Source: Pascua guehoae (lineage: Eukaryota > Basidiomycota > Tremellomycetes > Trichosporonales > Trichosporonaceae). From it: a stretch of DNA of 64,000 nucleotides. Below the pieces are notes generated by a model. It searched no databases. It saw nothing but the letters and a program-made list of their open reading frames with translations, and was not told the origin of the DNA. The position numbers were made by a program, and so were the translations under genes. Shown here one piece after another: positions 35,049-45,919 of this stretch (positions within the stretch are counted from its first letter, which is position 1; the number at the start of each line of letters is the position of its first letter). The stretch covers positions 1,232,809 through 1,296,808 of the forward strand of contig BCJX01000003.1 of the NCBI GenBank assembly GCA_001600415.1, read 5' to 3'.

Positions 35049-37293
35049 CTATGCATGCTGCGAGATGCGGCGGCGTGCCTCTTCTTCGCGTGTGCGGAAA
35101 AAGGAGAGCTCGCTCTGGAGTTTTGGATGTGTGGGCGCAGCGGGCCCCGCGACGAGCTCGCGCATGACGACCTCGAAGATGGACGAAAGGAAGGTGTGGC
35201 TCGCGGCCGAGTCCTTGATCTTGGCCGCCTGCGTGTTGATGAGGCGCACAAGCTCGGTGCGGAGGCGTGTCAAGCTGGGGATGGTCAGTGATGATTTCAC
35301 AAGCACGGTAATCTGGCCACACGACCGCGTACCTGGAGAAGAGCATGGCCTCCTCTGCCTCATCCGAGAGCGCGACGATGCAGCAGAAGAGCGCGGCATA
35401 GCGGATGGCGACGACGCGGACAGCGGCATCCTTGACGCCCTTGCCAATAAAGCCCGCAAAGCCCTTTGCCTCGGCCTCGTCGGCGAGGCGCTTGAGGCTG
35501 TCAATGTGCGCGTCCATGGCCTTGCGGTACGCGGGCCACAGGGCGAGCTTCCAGCCGGTGAGGTATGAGATGAGGGGGATCGCGCCGCGCGACTCGGCCG
35601 TGGCGATGAGCTTGTCGTTGAGGCGGATGAGCGTCAGGAGCGGCACGGCGGGTGGGGGCACGGTCATCATGCCGGTGAAAAACGACGTGCAGTACTCGAG
35701 CGCACTGCCAAAGACATCAGTCCAGATCCGTTCGGCGTCCTTGAGCGCCTCGGCCGGGTCGGGTGTCGATGACCCGATGGTTGTCCGCCGCCGGCCGCTC
35801 GCCGCACCGCCGCCTCCACGCGACCGGCCGTCCGACACGGGTCCGAGAACGGGCGAGTCCAATGGCGTCGAGGCATGTGAGCGCACGCGTTCGGGGTGGT
35901 GTGCAGCGTGTGGTGTGCTGAGAGCCGATCGCGCAAAGAAGCGCACAATAAATGTAAACTCTGCCGACGCGTTGTCGAGGAGGACGAGGCCCAGTGACCG
36001 GAACAGCACCTCGACCGGGAGTGACTATGATCATCAGCATGGGGGGATTGTGTTGGTGACATGCACGCTGTACGCACCAGTTTGGGGTCGTCGGCCATGT
36101 ATGCGCGGATGACGGCGCTTTCGTCACCTTCGAGGTCGAGCTCTGCATATTGGAGACGCTCATAGACGCTCTTGATGGGCTGCGGCGTCTTGTTGGTTGC
36201 TGCGACCGCCGCCTCGTCTGCGGCGGTCACGACGCCAATGAGTTCGGGACGCTCTACCGTCCGCGAGCGAACGGTAGTCAGGGCGCGGGCGTAGCGGCGC
36301 ATAGCCGTCTCGTAGTAGCTACGTGCAGCGTTGACGTAGCCACGCTCGACCTGGCGCGCGTGCCGGGGCGACTGGCGGACGAGGAACGCGTAGAATGGCT
36401 GGTACTTGAGCAGGAGCGATGTCTGCATCACGGCGAGGTTGGTGCTGAGGCCCTTGGAAGCCGAGCGGAGCGGGCGGATAAGAGTGAGAAGGAATGGCGG
36501 CAGTTGGTGCAGCGCCTTGAGGGCGAGCGCGTCGATGATACCCTCGAGCTCGCGTGCCGCCTTGACCTTTGCCCCGCGCGACTTGACCGCGACCATCTTG
36601 TCCTCGAGCTCGGCCACGGCCTGCAGCCACAGTGTCGGGTTGGCCGACGGTTCCGTATCGCGTATCGTCAACACCAACGACGTGGGGATGATCAAGTCGG
36701 ACAGCAACGCGTTCAGAGGTGGTAGGATCACCTGGACATGTCAGCAGTGTGGCTGCGCAGGCTTGCGTTACAACTCACCCTCCTCCCCTTGAGCTGGCGC
36801 TCAATCTCGTCGCTCCGCTGTTGCAGGTCCGAGATCTGTCCTGATACATCAGACAGGTTGTCCTGGAACGTCGTGAGATACGACGCCAGCGACGTGAGCA
36901 GCTCGCGGCTGGCCTGCAGTGTGAGTAGACTATCCACATGCCAGGTCTTTGCTATCAGCGCGCGCGCCACGCCGTAGCCCATGACGCGCATCGCCACAGC
37001 ACTGTACAACGCACCTCGACCGATGCTTCCAGGTCGGTATACTCTTTCTGTCGCCTCAGAACTGCTGTTAGCGTTGCATCTAGCTGAACGGCTTACAGAG
37101 CTCGCGATCGGCATCCTCATCTTGCTCGTCCAGCAAGGGATCAGGGAGGAGTGTTGCGGGTGGACTGGGTGACGGACGACGGCTCGGCCCTGCTCCTGGC
37201 GTCTCGAGGGGGATCTGGCCGTTAGCATGCATTGTCCACGCAGTGGGGAGTGTACACGGCACTTACTTCTGGTGCTGGAGCGTCGATAGACAT
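35049..37293 (-). CDS. VPS52, GARP tethering-complex subunit
   Basis: Seven exons (37293-37267, 37214-37097, 37061-37015, 36913-36779, 36731-36078, 36024-35333, 35274-35049) join in frame to 632 residues, the usual length for Vps52. The N-terminal coiled coil is typical (LFLRRQKEYTDLEASVEAS, then SDVSGQISDLQQRSDEIERQ). So are the central block LPPLNALLSDLIIP and the family signature EVLFRSLGLVLLDNASAEFT (hallmark LLDN...E). Vps52 with Vps51, Vps53 and Vps54 tethers endosome-derived vesicles at the trans-Golgi. A Ser/Arg/Gly-rich insert (about residues 380-420) follows the LLDN block. The first exon codes only nine residues. It is divergent from the ChAPs gene over 354 bp. Confidence 0.93.
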
Positions 37294-37647
37294 GGTATGG
37301 TGATGGGGAGTGTGTTGAAGAGAGGTTCCAAACGTGTCATGTGCGGGGGTGAATGGGGTCAGTGCCGCATCGGCCTTTGAGTGAGCGGCGCCATCCGGGC
37401 TGGCGCTCCCTCACCTCACTGTACCGCGTTTGTCCGCGTCACTGCACCTGGCACCTGGCACTGCACTTGGTTTGTGTCCGTGACATGGTTCATCAAACCC
37501 AAACCCCTTTCCAACCTTGATACAACCACCAACCACTCGTCCTCGTCGTCGTACCTCTGGGCTCACCTCTCCACTCGTCACCTCTATCACTCTTGGAAAC
37601 GCCTTCAACCTCGCCGTCCCATCCACCCACACACTGCGCTCGCAGGG
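37294..37647. promoter_or_regulatory. Bidirectional promoter between VPS52 and the ChAPs gene
   Basis: The 354 bp between divergent start codons of two trans-Golgi/endosome trafficking genes. The ChAPs side is C/T-rich, ending in CGCAGGG just before the ATG. Shared control is plausible, but no element is proven. Confidence 0.6.
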
Positions 37648-40407
37648 ATGTCGTCGCTATTCAAGGACATCCCCGAGTTCGTCGAGGTCAGTCTCATTGT
37701 CCCACACGTCATGACGTGGCGCGCCGCACCCTCGACGGCCAACTAACTCTCACAGACCAACATCGGCGAATGTCTCACAGCACGAACAGAGACGCTCAGT
37801 GAGTGCAGCAGTTGCTCTACCCCGACACGTACATTCACTGACAGCCCCCACAGACACGTTTCGCGAACTCGGCCCACCCGACCTGTGCCATGTCGTAAAG
37901 TCATACGGCTCCAAGGCGACCCAAAAAGACACAGGCTCATATCACTACTGGTACGCAGCCGTTGACGACTGCTGTCGCTCACCTCGCCAGCTCTGGTGTC
38001 GAGGCGTCCTCGTCGGCGTCTGTCGCCGCGTACCTCAACTCTCTCCAGTTCCACCTCGACGAGTCGCCCGCATGGTTTGGAAAGGGCAACGGCTGGCGCG
38101 TCCGGTCGGGAACATATTGGTGCGTCGCGTCGCGCAACCATTCCCCTTGTCATACTTACACGCGCAGCTGCTTTAATGCATTCAACCGCGTAGATATGCG
38201 CGTCGAGGTCCGCATTCCAGGCGGCGTTGACGCATATGCCGTCGACGTCTACGGGGAACGGTGAGCATCAGAGAGCTCTTGGGCGCGTGGCTGACGGCAG
38301 ACACGAAGCAACACCAGACATGTGGCTCGAGACATTCGTCTCTGCCATTCTGCGAGCCATCCGCCACGCCGACGATGGACAGTACCAACTCGTTGGGTAC
38401 CGCCGAATTGACCCCATTACCACTGTCGAGGGCGAGATGCGGTTCCTCAAGGCTGCAGAGGACCTGTTCTTCTATGGTGAGCGCGCGAGCACTAGCACTT
38501 GCGACGAAGCCAGAACTATCCGAGGAACCCTGGTCACTGACTCTCTTGCAGGCTGGGAGCTCGGTTCAGATCCCGAGGTCGAGTGTGCGACCATCTTCAA
38601 CAACCACCTCACGGCCGCCATCCTGAAGTACTTTGGCGACTCGTTCCGGCTCGAGCGTGCGGCAAACTTCTTTGAGCGCATGTACGAGCGTGAGCCACAG
38701 GTTGCGTCATTGTTGGCACAGGCGTACCTTGGAATGAGTGAGTGGGAGTGCTTGCTTCAAGACACGTACTGACGACTCCTCCCAAGACGAGGAGATCAAG
38801 GCGGTCCAGATTATGAATGCAGCGCTCAAGCAACGGCCATCGGCATACAACATTCTCCTCACGCAGGCCGACTTTCTCCTCAAGAAGAACAAGCCCGAGT
38901 GGGCGCGCGATCTCGGGGAACGCGCGGTGGCGTCTGCGCCGACCGAGTTTCTGGCGTGGGCAAAGCTCACCGAGGCGTACATTGAAATGGGCGAGTTTGA
39001 CAAGGCGCTGTTAACGCTCAACTCGTGCCCGATGTACGACTACCACCGGCGAGACCTGCACCACATGCCCAACCCGGCCAAGACCAACCTGCCGATTAAA
39101 AAGTTCCTGACCGAGTCGGGACTGCTCGACGAAGAGGCGCCGCGCGGCGAGGTCGACGTTGCGCTCTTGCGTCTCCCGGCCCCCGGGCTGCGGGGCACGT
39201 TTGCAAAGACGTACGAGCTCTTGACGATCATCCTGTCCAAAATTGGCTGGGACGAGCTGCTCAAGTACCGAACCGCCGTCTTCTTCATGGGCGACGAGTT
39301 TATGGAGCACGAGGCCGAGGCGCAGGCGCCTACGGGCGAGAATGGGCACGCCGACGAGGACGCCTCGACGCGTGGCATTCCCGGGTCGGCACGCGGGAGC
39401 GAGGACCTCGAGGCGAAAGATGAGGCGGCGAGGGCGGCGCAAACGACGCCAAAGATTCGCGTGTCGACCGTCGACGACGATGACGAGACACAGGGCTCCC
39501 CAGAGGACGCCGCCAAGGCGGCTGCAAGGGCGGAAAAGCACAAGAACGACGAGGACGAAAAGGCAGTAAAGGACGCCGTGCGGCATGAAGTGGCCGCAGA
39601 GATGAGCAAGCCCGGGCAGCTGCAGAGCGAAAAGGAGAGCGATAACGACATGTTTGAGGGCAAGCAGTTGTGCTCGAGATGGTTTGGTGAGTGTGGTTGG
39701 GTCGGGAGGTGCACCCTATCGTTGGAGCATTCGCAGAGCCCATCTATTGTGGCACTGCAAGTGGATGGGAGCAGCAGCAGCAGTAGCCGCACCCATCCCC
39801 GTCATGCCTGATCTGCGCACCATGTAGCATACCACTGACCCCCCAGACAACCTCTTTGTGGTGCTCTACGAGGACCTGCGCGTGTACCGTATCTGGCGCG
39901 AGGAGATTGCCCACTTCCAGCGGCACCGGATGGTGTACAAGAAGACGGGCGCCGAGTGGGAGATTCTCGGCGAGCTCGCGCTGCGGCTGCACCACAAGGC
40001 CGAGGCCAAAGAGGCCTTTACGCGCTGCCTCGAACACAAGTTTTCGCCCAATGCCATGTCGCACCTGCTGAAAATGTACGCCGACGAGGGCGACCTGAAA
40101 CACTCGCTGGACTGCGCCATCAAGCTCACCGTCTACAACCACGCGTGGTACTTTGAGGCCGCGTACCCGTCCCCCATTGCCCATGCGATTTACAAGTTGG
40201 GCCTCGTCCACGGCCTGAGCAAGATTGAGAATACGCTCCTGTCCCTCAACCTCCCCGACGGCGTGTTTGGCTTGATGCTCTCGTACTTGAAATACGCCAG
40301 GACGTTTACGGTGAGTGTGTGTGGGGTGGGGGGTGGGGAGGGGGGTAATAGGAAGATGCCTCCATGGACGACCGCTGACAGCCCAGGTGGACGGAGCAGA
40401 GTACTAA
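37648..40407 (+). CDS. Exomer ChAPs-family protein (Chs5-Arf1-binding; Chs6/Bch-like)
   Basis: Ten exons (37648-37686, 37756-37798, 37854-37950, 37991-38119, 38168-38260, 38301-38476, 38552-38737, 38787-39686, 39847-40310, 40387-40407) encode 715 residues. Blocks typical of ChAPs proteins are visible: SSASVAAYLNSL, the TWLETF-like MWLETFVSAILRA, EMRFLKAAEDLFFYGWELG, the TPR-like SAYNILLTQADFLLKKNKPE and EFLAWAKLTEAYIEMGEF, NLPIKKFLTESGL, and YARTFTVDGAEY at the end. ChAPs bind Chs5 and Arf1 to form exomer, which exports selected cargo (chitin synthase Chs3 in yeast) from the trans-Golgi. A disordered acidic insert sits at about residues 426-540. The last exon has only 21 nt but supplies the conserved C-terminus. 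It is convergent with APM1. Confidence 0.92.
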
Positions 40408-41259
40408 TCTGGGAATCAACGCTCGCCCGGGCCAGTAGCAGGACGAGCGCCCATCTACATTTTGCTGTATGCATGAATGGACCTAGTCGGCGTGAGGCCA
40501 GGGGCTCGAAACGGCACAACCCAGAGACTGACCATTGACTGCAGGAGTATCATCCGTTCACTGTCCCATCGACAGACAACTAGCGGTGTGGCAGTGTGCA
40601 CAAGTGCGCATGAACTGAAACCTGGGCCGAAAGACGGTGTCTGGAGACGGTGTGGAGCCAGACATGTGTTGGTGGGAGGCAAGTGCAAGTATGCCACGTC
40701 GCCGTGCCCAGTGCCCATGGACACACTGCCAAAACGCCCCCACCCAGTGCCTCAAAATCGGCACGCCCTCCGCTATGCTCTATTACTTGCTCGCCCACGA
40801 GCCGCGGGTGCAGACACAGACAGGCGCAGACGCTGCGCAGGACCAGCTGCACAGTGCCAATGTCAGTCAATGCCAAGCAGCGTTCGGACGAGCCCAGGCA
40901 ATGGATAGCTGGCAATGGATAACAAGCGTGAGGCCGCGGCCGCCCACTCTACATCTCGCTGCACTACAGCAAGGACGAATGCCGGTCCGAGTCCAAGTCC
41001 GAGTCCGAGTCCGAGCCCGAGTCCGAGCCCGAGTCCGAGTCCCGGTCCCGGTCCCGGTTCCAGTCCAGTATCCCGCCGGCCGGGCAGAGTACAAACACGA
41101 CACACCTCGGCTTGGTGAAATGTAACATGGCATTGGGAGCGTGGCGTGGCGTCAGACGTTTGCGCCGTGACGACCGCCGTGGTATCTCTCTGTTCTATCG
41201 CACAACCCGTCCTGTCCTCTATACCTCTTGCGCGCTGCGCGTCTCCGCGGGACCGCCGG
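40408..41259. other. Convergent intergenic region between ChAPs and APM1
   Basis: The 852 bp hold both 3' ends and a 6-bp minisatellite (listed separately). Open frames seen here are low-complexity artefacts of that repeat. Confidence 0.5.
40984..41066. repeat. Hexanucleotide minisatellite (GTCCGA / GTCCCG units)
   Basis: About 13 tandem 6-bp units, mostly GTCCGA with CCCGA, GTCCAA and GGTCCC variants. It is a multiple of three and so keeps frames open on both strands (Ser-Pro and Arg-Thr dipeptides), but no gene uses it. Confidence 0.93.
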
Positions 41260-43386
41260 CTAGATGGGCTGGATGATGCCGGACGACTTTGCGTCCGTGA
41301 GCTGTGCGTCAGTGGTGAGCGTGCGGCGTTGGCGTGTGTGATCGTGTCCCGTTGGTGCTCGTGGAGAGGAAACCTCTTTTCGTGCGGCTCTCCGACTTGC
41401 GCCTTTGCTTGCGGCAGGCTTCAACCCTTGCAGCACCCTAGCGCGGCCAGCAGCACCCCAGCAGCGCTCTTGTCCCTCCCGTGACCCAGACTCTCGACGT
41501 ACCGTACGCAGGACATAGTCGTCGCCGCTCGTCGTGACATATCGAACCTGGAGGTCAGCAGCTGGACTCACAACAATTACACAGCTACTCACCCATGGCA
41601 ACGCCTGGTATCCCGACTTGTCTACGATCTGGAGGCATCAGCAGGGGCTCTCCCGCAATCGACCTTTTACACACCTTCAGATACCTGTGGGGAACGGGTG
41701 AGCAACCTGCCATCATCCAATTCCCAAACGAGTGCCTTGCAACGGATAACATACCTGACCTGCGAGATGGTCAGCCCGGACAGCACAATCACACGTCTGC
41801 AGTACACACCTGAATCCCTGAAATGGTGAAATATGCTGCGGGGGGTCAGCAAGGTTGCAGCGGTTGAGAGTTCGAGGTTGCGTATCAACACGCACGAATC
41901 TCAAACTTGACCGAGATGGGAGTCTTCTTGTCAATGTCCTCGCTGCGGACCGAGGGGAGACCAAAGTGAGCGCGCATGAGATAGTCCTTTCCGCCTCCGA
42001 GCTGCTTGATCTTCCAGATGAATGCCGACTTTTCGGGCGCGTAGACGACCGAGCCGGTGGCTGCGCGGAATTTGGGACTGTCTGCGTCGTCGGGTACGGG
42101 CACGTAGATTTCGACATTGTTGGCGGTGGACCTGCGCTTGAACTGGCCGCGGACCTTGACCATGTACTCTACGCGCGAGCCGCGGTACGACTCGACGCTT
42201 GCCTCGACCCATACGAGGGGCTTGACGGGCGTCGAGATGCGGTACGACATGAGCTCAAACTCGCCGTCGGGGGGGATAAACGAGATTGTGCGGTCGTTTT
42301 CAAAGCGCGACAGCCGCACGCATTGGTGAAACTTTACGTCCTCCATTTCAATGCTCTTTCCTCGCGCGGCGCGGCCCGTCGACTCAAACATGACCTTGTC
42401 GTTTAGGCCCAGTCTCAGCTCGGGCATGCCAGACAGGTAGCACTTCATCTTGACGGCGCCGAGAATCTCTGACCGGATCACGTTGCCAGACGCATTCACC
42501 AGCAGGTTGACACTCTCCACAACGTCCAGGAAGACTTCGTTCTTCCGGTACCGGATCCCCTCGGAACGCCACGACACGGCGTTGGTCACCGCCATCGGAG
42601 GACGGACCTGCACCTCGAGCTTGTGCGACTCTTGCGTAATGTACCTGCGGGGGTAGCAGTTAGTAATTGGCTTGGCTTGACACCGTAAAGCTGTATAGTC
42701 GGACGTACTCCTGCAGAATCTTCGACTCGGTCGTCTGCGGGTATCCAAAGTCCATCATCTCGTCGAGGAGCTCGTAGATGATGACAAAGTTGTCGCGGAT
42801 CGACTCTTCCTCGACCTCTTTAAAGTACTCTTGGAGCACGGATACTAATCGGTGCAAGAAGAGGATAATCTCGGCCGCATTCGAGTTTCGCTTTGACAGT
42901 GCGAGTACTGCGGGCATGGTCAGCGAGCGTCAAGCAGCGTCAAGCAGCGCGAGCAAAGGGCGGCCACCACGGGTAGCTCTTGTCCACGCTCTTGTCCACC
43001 AACGCACGGTAGAGATTGTTATGCCTGATGTGCATATAGTTGATGCCCTCGTCGGTAAAGCACGGTGTGACCGAGACATTGTCCTCTTCCATTTCCAAGA
43101 TGAGGGGCAGGAAGCGGTCGACATACGACGCCGGCACGTCGTCGCGGTACGACCGCTGGATGAGGGACTGGAGATGGTTAGCAGACGGGCGGGTGTGGTG
43201 CAGCGCAGCGCGTATGGGGTGAAATGACACGGGCGGCGGAGCGAGTGCCAGTGGTTCGGCCGCTCGATGTCCGTGTCGTGTTCGGTAAGCACAACGCACC
43301 TTGCCCTTGACGTCTAGAATTGCGACTGGCAATGGTCAGCGGCAACAGCGGACGAGGTGCGTCCATGACATACCAAGGCTCGCCAT
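41260..43386 (-). CDS. APM1, mu subunit of the AP-1 clathrin adaptor
   Basis: Eleven exons (43386-43374, 43325-43300, 43167-43008, 42907-42709, 42644-41896, 41835-41810, 41759-41755, 41684-41675, 41628-41593, 41547-41503, 41301-41260) encode 436 residues, the family length. The N-terminal longin domain starts MASLVAILDVKGK and includes EYFKEVEEESIRDNFVIIYE. The mu-homology domain includes AVSWRSEGIRYRKNEVFLDV and CYLSGMPELRLGLNDKV, ending PYFTISGIQVRYLK, KSGYQALPWVRY and SSGIIQPI. Mu1 binds YxxPhi sorting signals in cargo for clathrin transport between trans-Golgi and endosomes. Exon 7 has only 5 nt and exon 8 only 10; both are required to encode the invariant V-R-Y-L-K and keep frame. Mu1 rather than mu2 is favoured by the YFTISGIQVRYLK and QALPWVRY wording. 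Confidence 0.95.
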
Positions 43387-44044
43387 GGCGGGCTGCGCGG
43401 AATGGTCGTGTGGTTGCTTGTGGTGCTAGAGATTGTTGGTGTCTGCGTGCAGATGAGGCTCGGACGTTGGGGTCGGTGGTCGGTTGTCGTTGCGTGTCGA
43501 CGACATCAGAGGGCGCGCACGATGCACCGCACATACATACATGGATATGGGCACGCACCGGCACGGCATGTTGCAGGTTGTCTATCTGTGCCCTCCACTT
43601 TGCCACGAGTCCAAGTTGGATGACACGGTGGAGCGAGCGGAAGCAGTTCTGGCAGAGAGACTCGAATCCAACTCCCGTCGTCACCGTCCTTGGGTGAAAC
43701 CAGAACCAGGCAAATGCCAGCCATGGCCAGCCAGCCATGCCAGCAGTGCATGAATGAATCCAGCCATGCCAGCCAGCTATTGTAGCCAGGGCCCAGCCGG
43801 ACCCAGGGTTCCTTTTCCAGGTCCTGGGCCGACATGATCGCGCCCCACGCGCCACGCGCCTCTACCGTACACTGTACGTCGACCTCTGGATGGACTCTCT
43901 TTGTACAATCCTGTGCCTCTGTAACGTTGAACGGGACGCCTCCAACTGACGCGATGGGCCCATACTCTGACGCGCCATGCCCGAGGCAGCTACACAGAGC
44001 AACCAATAATACTCATGTATGCGCAGTGCATGCGGGGGTGCCTG

Positions 44045-44068
44045 GCTTAGCAGCTTAGCAGCTTAGCA
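44045..44068. repeat. Three tandem GCTTAGCA octamers
   Basis: Perfect 3 x 8 bp array in the APM1/RDI1 divergent region. Confidence 0.9.
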
Positions 44069-44241
44069 TGCATGGCATAGTGGAGTGGAGGCAATGCTCG
44101 CCAGCACTGCCGTCGAGGCTGCACGAAGAAGCAAGCAAGCATCGGGCAGGTGAGAAACGGCAGGAGCAAAGGGTACAGTGCGTGTCAGAAGCAAAGGGGG
44201 CCTGCTGGTTGGCGCCATCCAAACGGTAGGCCAAGGAGAGT

Positions 44242-44265
44242 GTACGAGCGTACGAGCGTACGAGC
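44242..44265. repeat. Three tandem GTACGAGC octamers
   Basis: Perfect 3 x 8 bp array in the APM1/RDI1 divergent region, about 290 bp upstream of the RDI1 start. Confidence 0.9.
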
Positions 44266-44534
44266 GTCTGTTTCCGATCCCCCCACCCTGGCTGGCCTGA
44301 CACTAGGCTAGCACACCGCCACTGCCGCATCCGCACCACCACTACCCCTGCCACCCGACACGCACCTGCAGCCACCTGCCAACCAACCTGCCAGCTCATC
44401 TAGTTGTCCAACAGTAGCAAACGTCGCGTTTCCCAACCTTGACACCTTGACATTTACATTCCACCTCACCTCGCCTCGCCTCTCCTTTCCCAACACCCCC
44501 CGTACCCGTACCCGCACCCGCACCCGTTTCCGCA

Positions 44535-45919
44535 ATGTCCGCTCCAGTGCGTAGCTGCTGCGTCGGCGTCCGTCGGCGCGACCCATGCTAATGGCCCAGC
44601 ACGACGACGAGCTTGCACCCACCCAGACCGAGGGCTACAAGGTGAGCCCGCGCTTGACGAGGCACGACGACGAGCACGCGGACGGCGTGGCTCGGAGCGC
44701 CCGGGGCTGCATACATTGGTGCACTGCTGACGCCCAGGTCGGACAGAGCAAGACGGTCGCCGAGCTCGCGGCCCTCGACCAGGTGCGTACCAGCGTGGAG
44801 CAGCGCGCACTGCACACTGCACCGAGCTGCAGTGCTGGTCGGCCCCGCTGCACCCATGTGGTGCTCTGGTGGGTTATTTGCCGGTGCTGACGATACAGGA
44901 GGACGAGTCGCTCCAGCGCTGGAAGGCATCGCTCGGCCTCACGGGCAGCGCCGGTGGTTCGGGCCTTCCCAAGCGGGTGAGTCGATGGTGCACTGGCAAC
45001 CCCTGTTGTGGTGGAGGAGGGGGGTCGGTGGGCCGAGTCGAGCAACAAGGCAAGGCTTGGCGTGCAGTCGGTGCACGCAGCGCACCGAGTAGCCTTTGCT
45101 GGCTCCTGGAGGAGCGTCTCCACTCAGCTGTTGTGGCATTCCACTCTCGACCCCATTACCACCGACTTGGCGCCAAACTCTGCCTACCCACTCTCCGCGG
45201 GCGTTCACTGACTCGCCCACAGGTCGTGCCCAAGACGCTCTTCCTGAGCTCGCCAGCGCGGTCGCAGGACATTGTCCTCGACCTCACGCAGGGACCCGAG
45301 GCGCTTGCCAAGCTCAAGAAGGACCCCAGTGCGTTGCCCGCGTGCCTACCCGCGCTGACAGCAGTTACCATCAAGGGCGGTGTCGAGTACGCTGTCGGTG
45401 TCACCTTTGTGTACGTTGATGGGAACAGGGCCACCGGACCGGGTGTACCGGCTAACGACGCAGGGTCGAGAATGAGATTGTTTCTGGTCTCAAGTTCCTC
45501 CAGGTCGTCAAGCGCTCTGGTGTCACTTGTATGTTTTCCGTCTGTGTGGCTGTGGGGACCCAAACTGACGCGGTCCAGTCGACCGTACCGAAATGATGCT
45601 TGGCTCGTACGGCCCCGCTCCCGAGCCGTACACCAAGAAGGTGAGCTGCGCTGGTGCAGCGCTCTGGGAATGGCGCACGGCTGACCTCTAGTTCCCCTCC
45701 GAGGAGTCGCCCAACAACATGGTTGCGCGCACTGGCTCGTACAACGTCCGCACCCGCATCATCGACGACGACAACAACGTCTGGATGGACTTTGAGTGGG
45801 GTGAGTGTTGATCCAGGCCAGGCGTGTCTCGCACGTGTCTCGCACACTGTCGCACCGCGTCCTTCCCAGTCTAGCACCTCTAACACCTCTTAGCCTTCAA
45901 GCTTGCCAAGGACTGGTAG
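44535..45919 (+). CDS. RDI1, Rho GDP-dissociation inhibitor
   Basis: Ten exons (44535-44546, 44600-44641, 44738-44782, 44899-44976, 45223-45328, 45365-45410, 45464-45528, 45579-45640, 45692-45800, 45894-45919) give 196 residues, the normal RhoGDI length. The N-terminal switch-binding arm holds DDELAPTQTEGYKVGQSKTV and DESLQRWKASLGL. The immunoglobulin-like prenyl pocket holds IKGGVEYAVGVTFVVENEIV, SGLKFLQVVKRSGV, DRTEMMLGSYGPAPEPY, then NMVARTGSYNVRTRIIDDD, ending FKLAKDW. RhoGDI extracts geranylgeranylated Rho GTPases from membranes and holds them GDP-bound in the cytosol. Its likely client RHO1 is the next gene, 2.4 kb downstream on the same strand. The first exon codes four residues only. 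Nine introns in under 600 coding bases is notably dense. Confidence 0.95.

Larger units (their letters stand above)
43387..44534. promoter_or_regulatory. Divergent region between APM1 and RDI1
   Basis: The 1.15 kb between two divergent start codons contain both promoters. Two triplicated octamers occur, GCTTAGCA x3 (44045-44068) and GTACGAGC x3 (44242-44265). The last 100 bp before RDI1 are C-rich. No gene seen. Confidence 0.5.
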
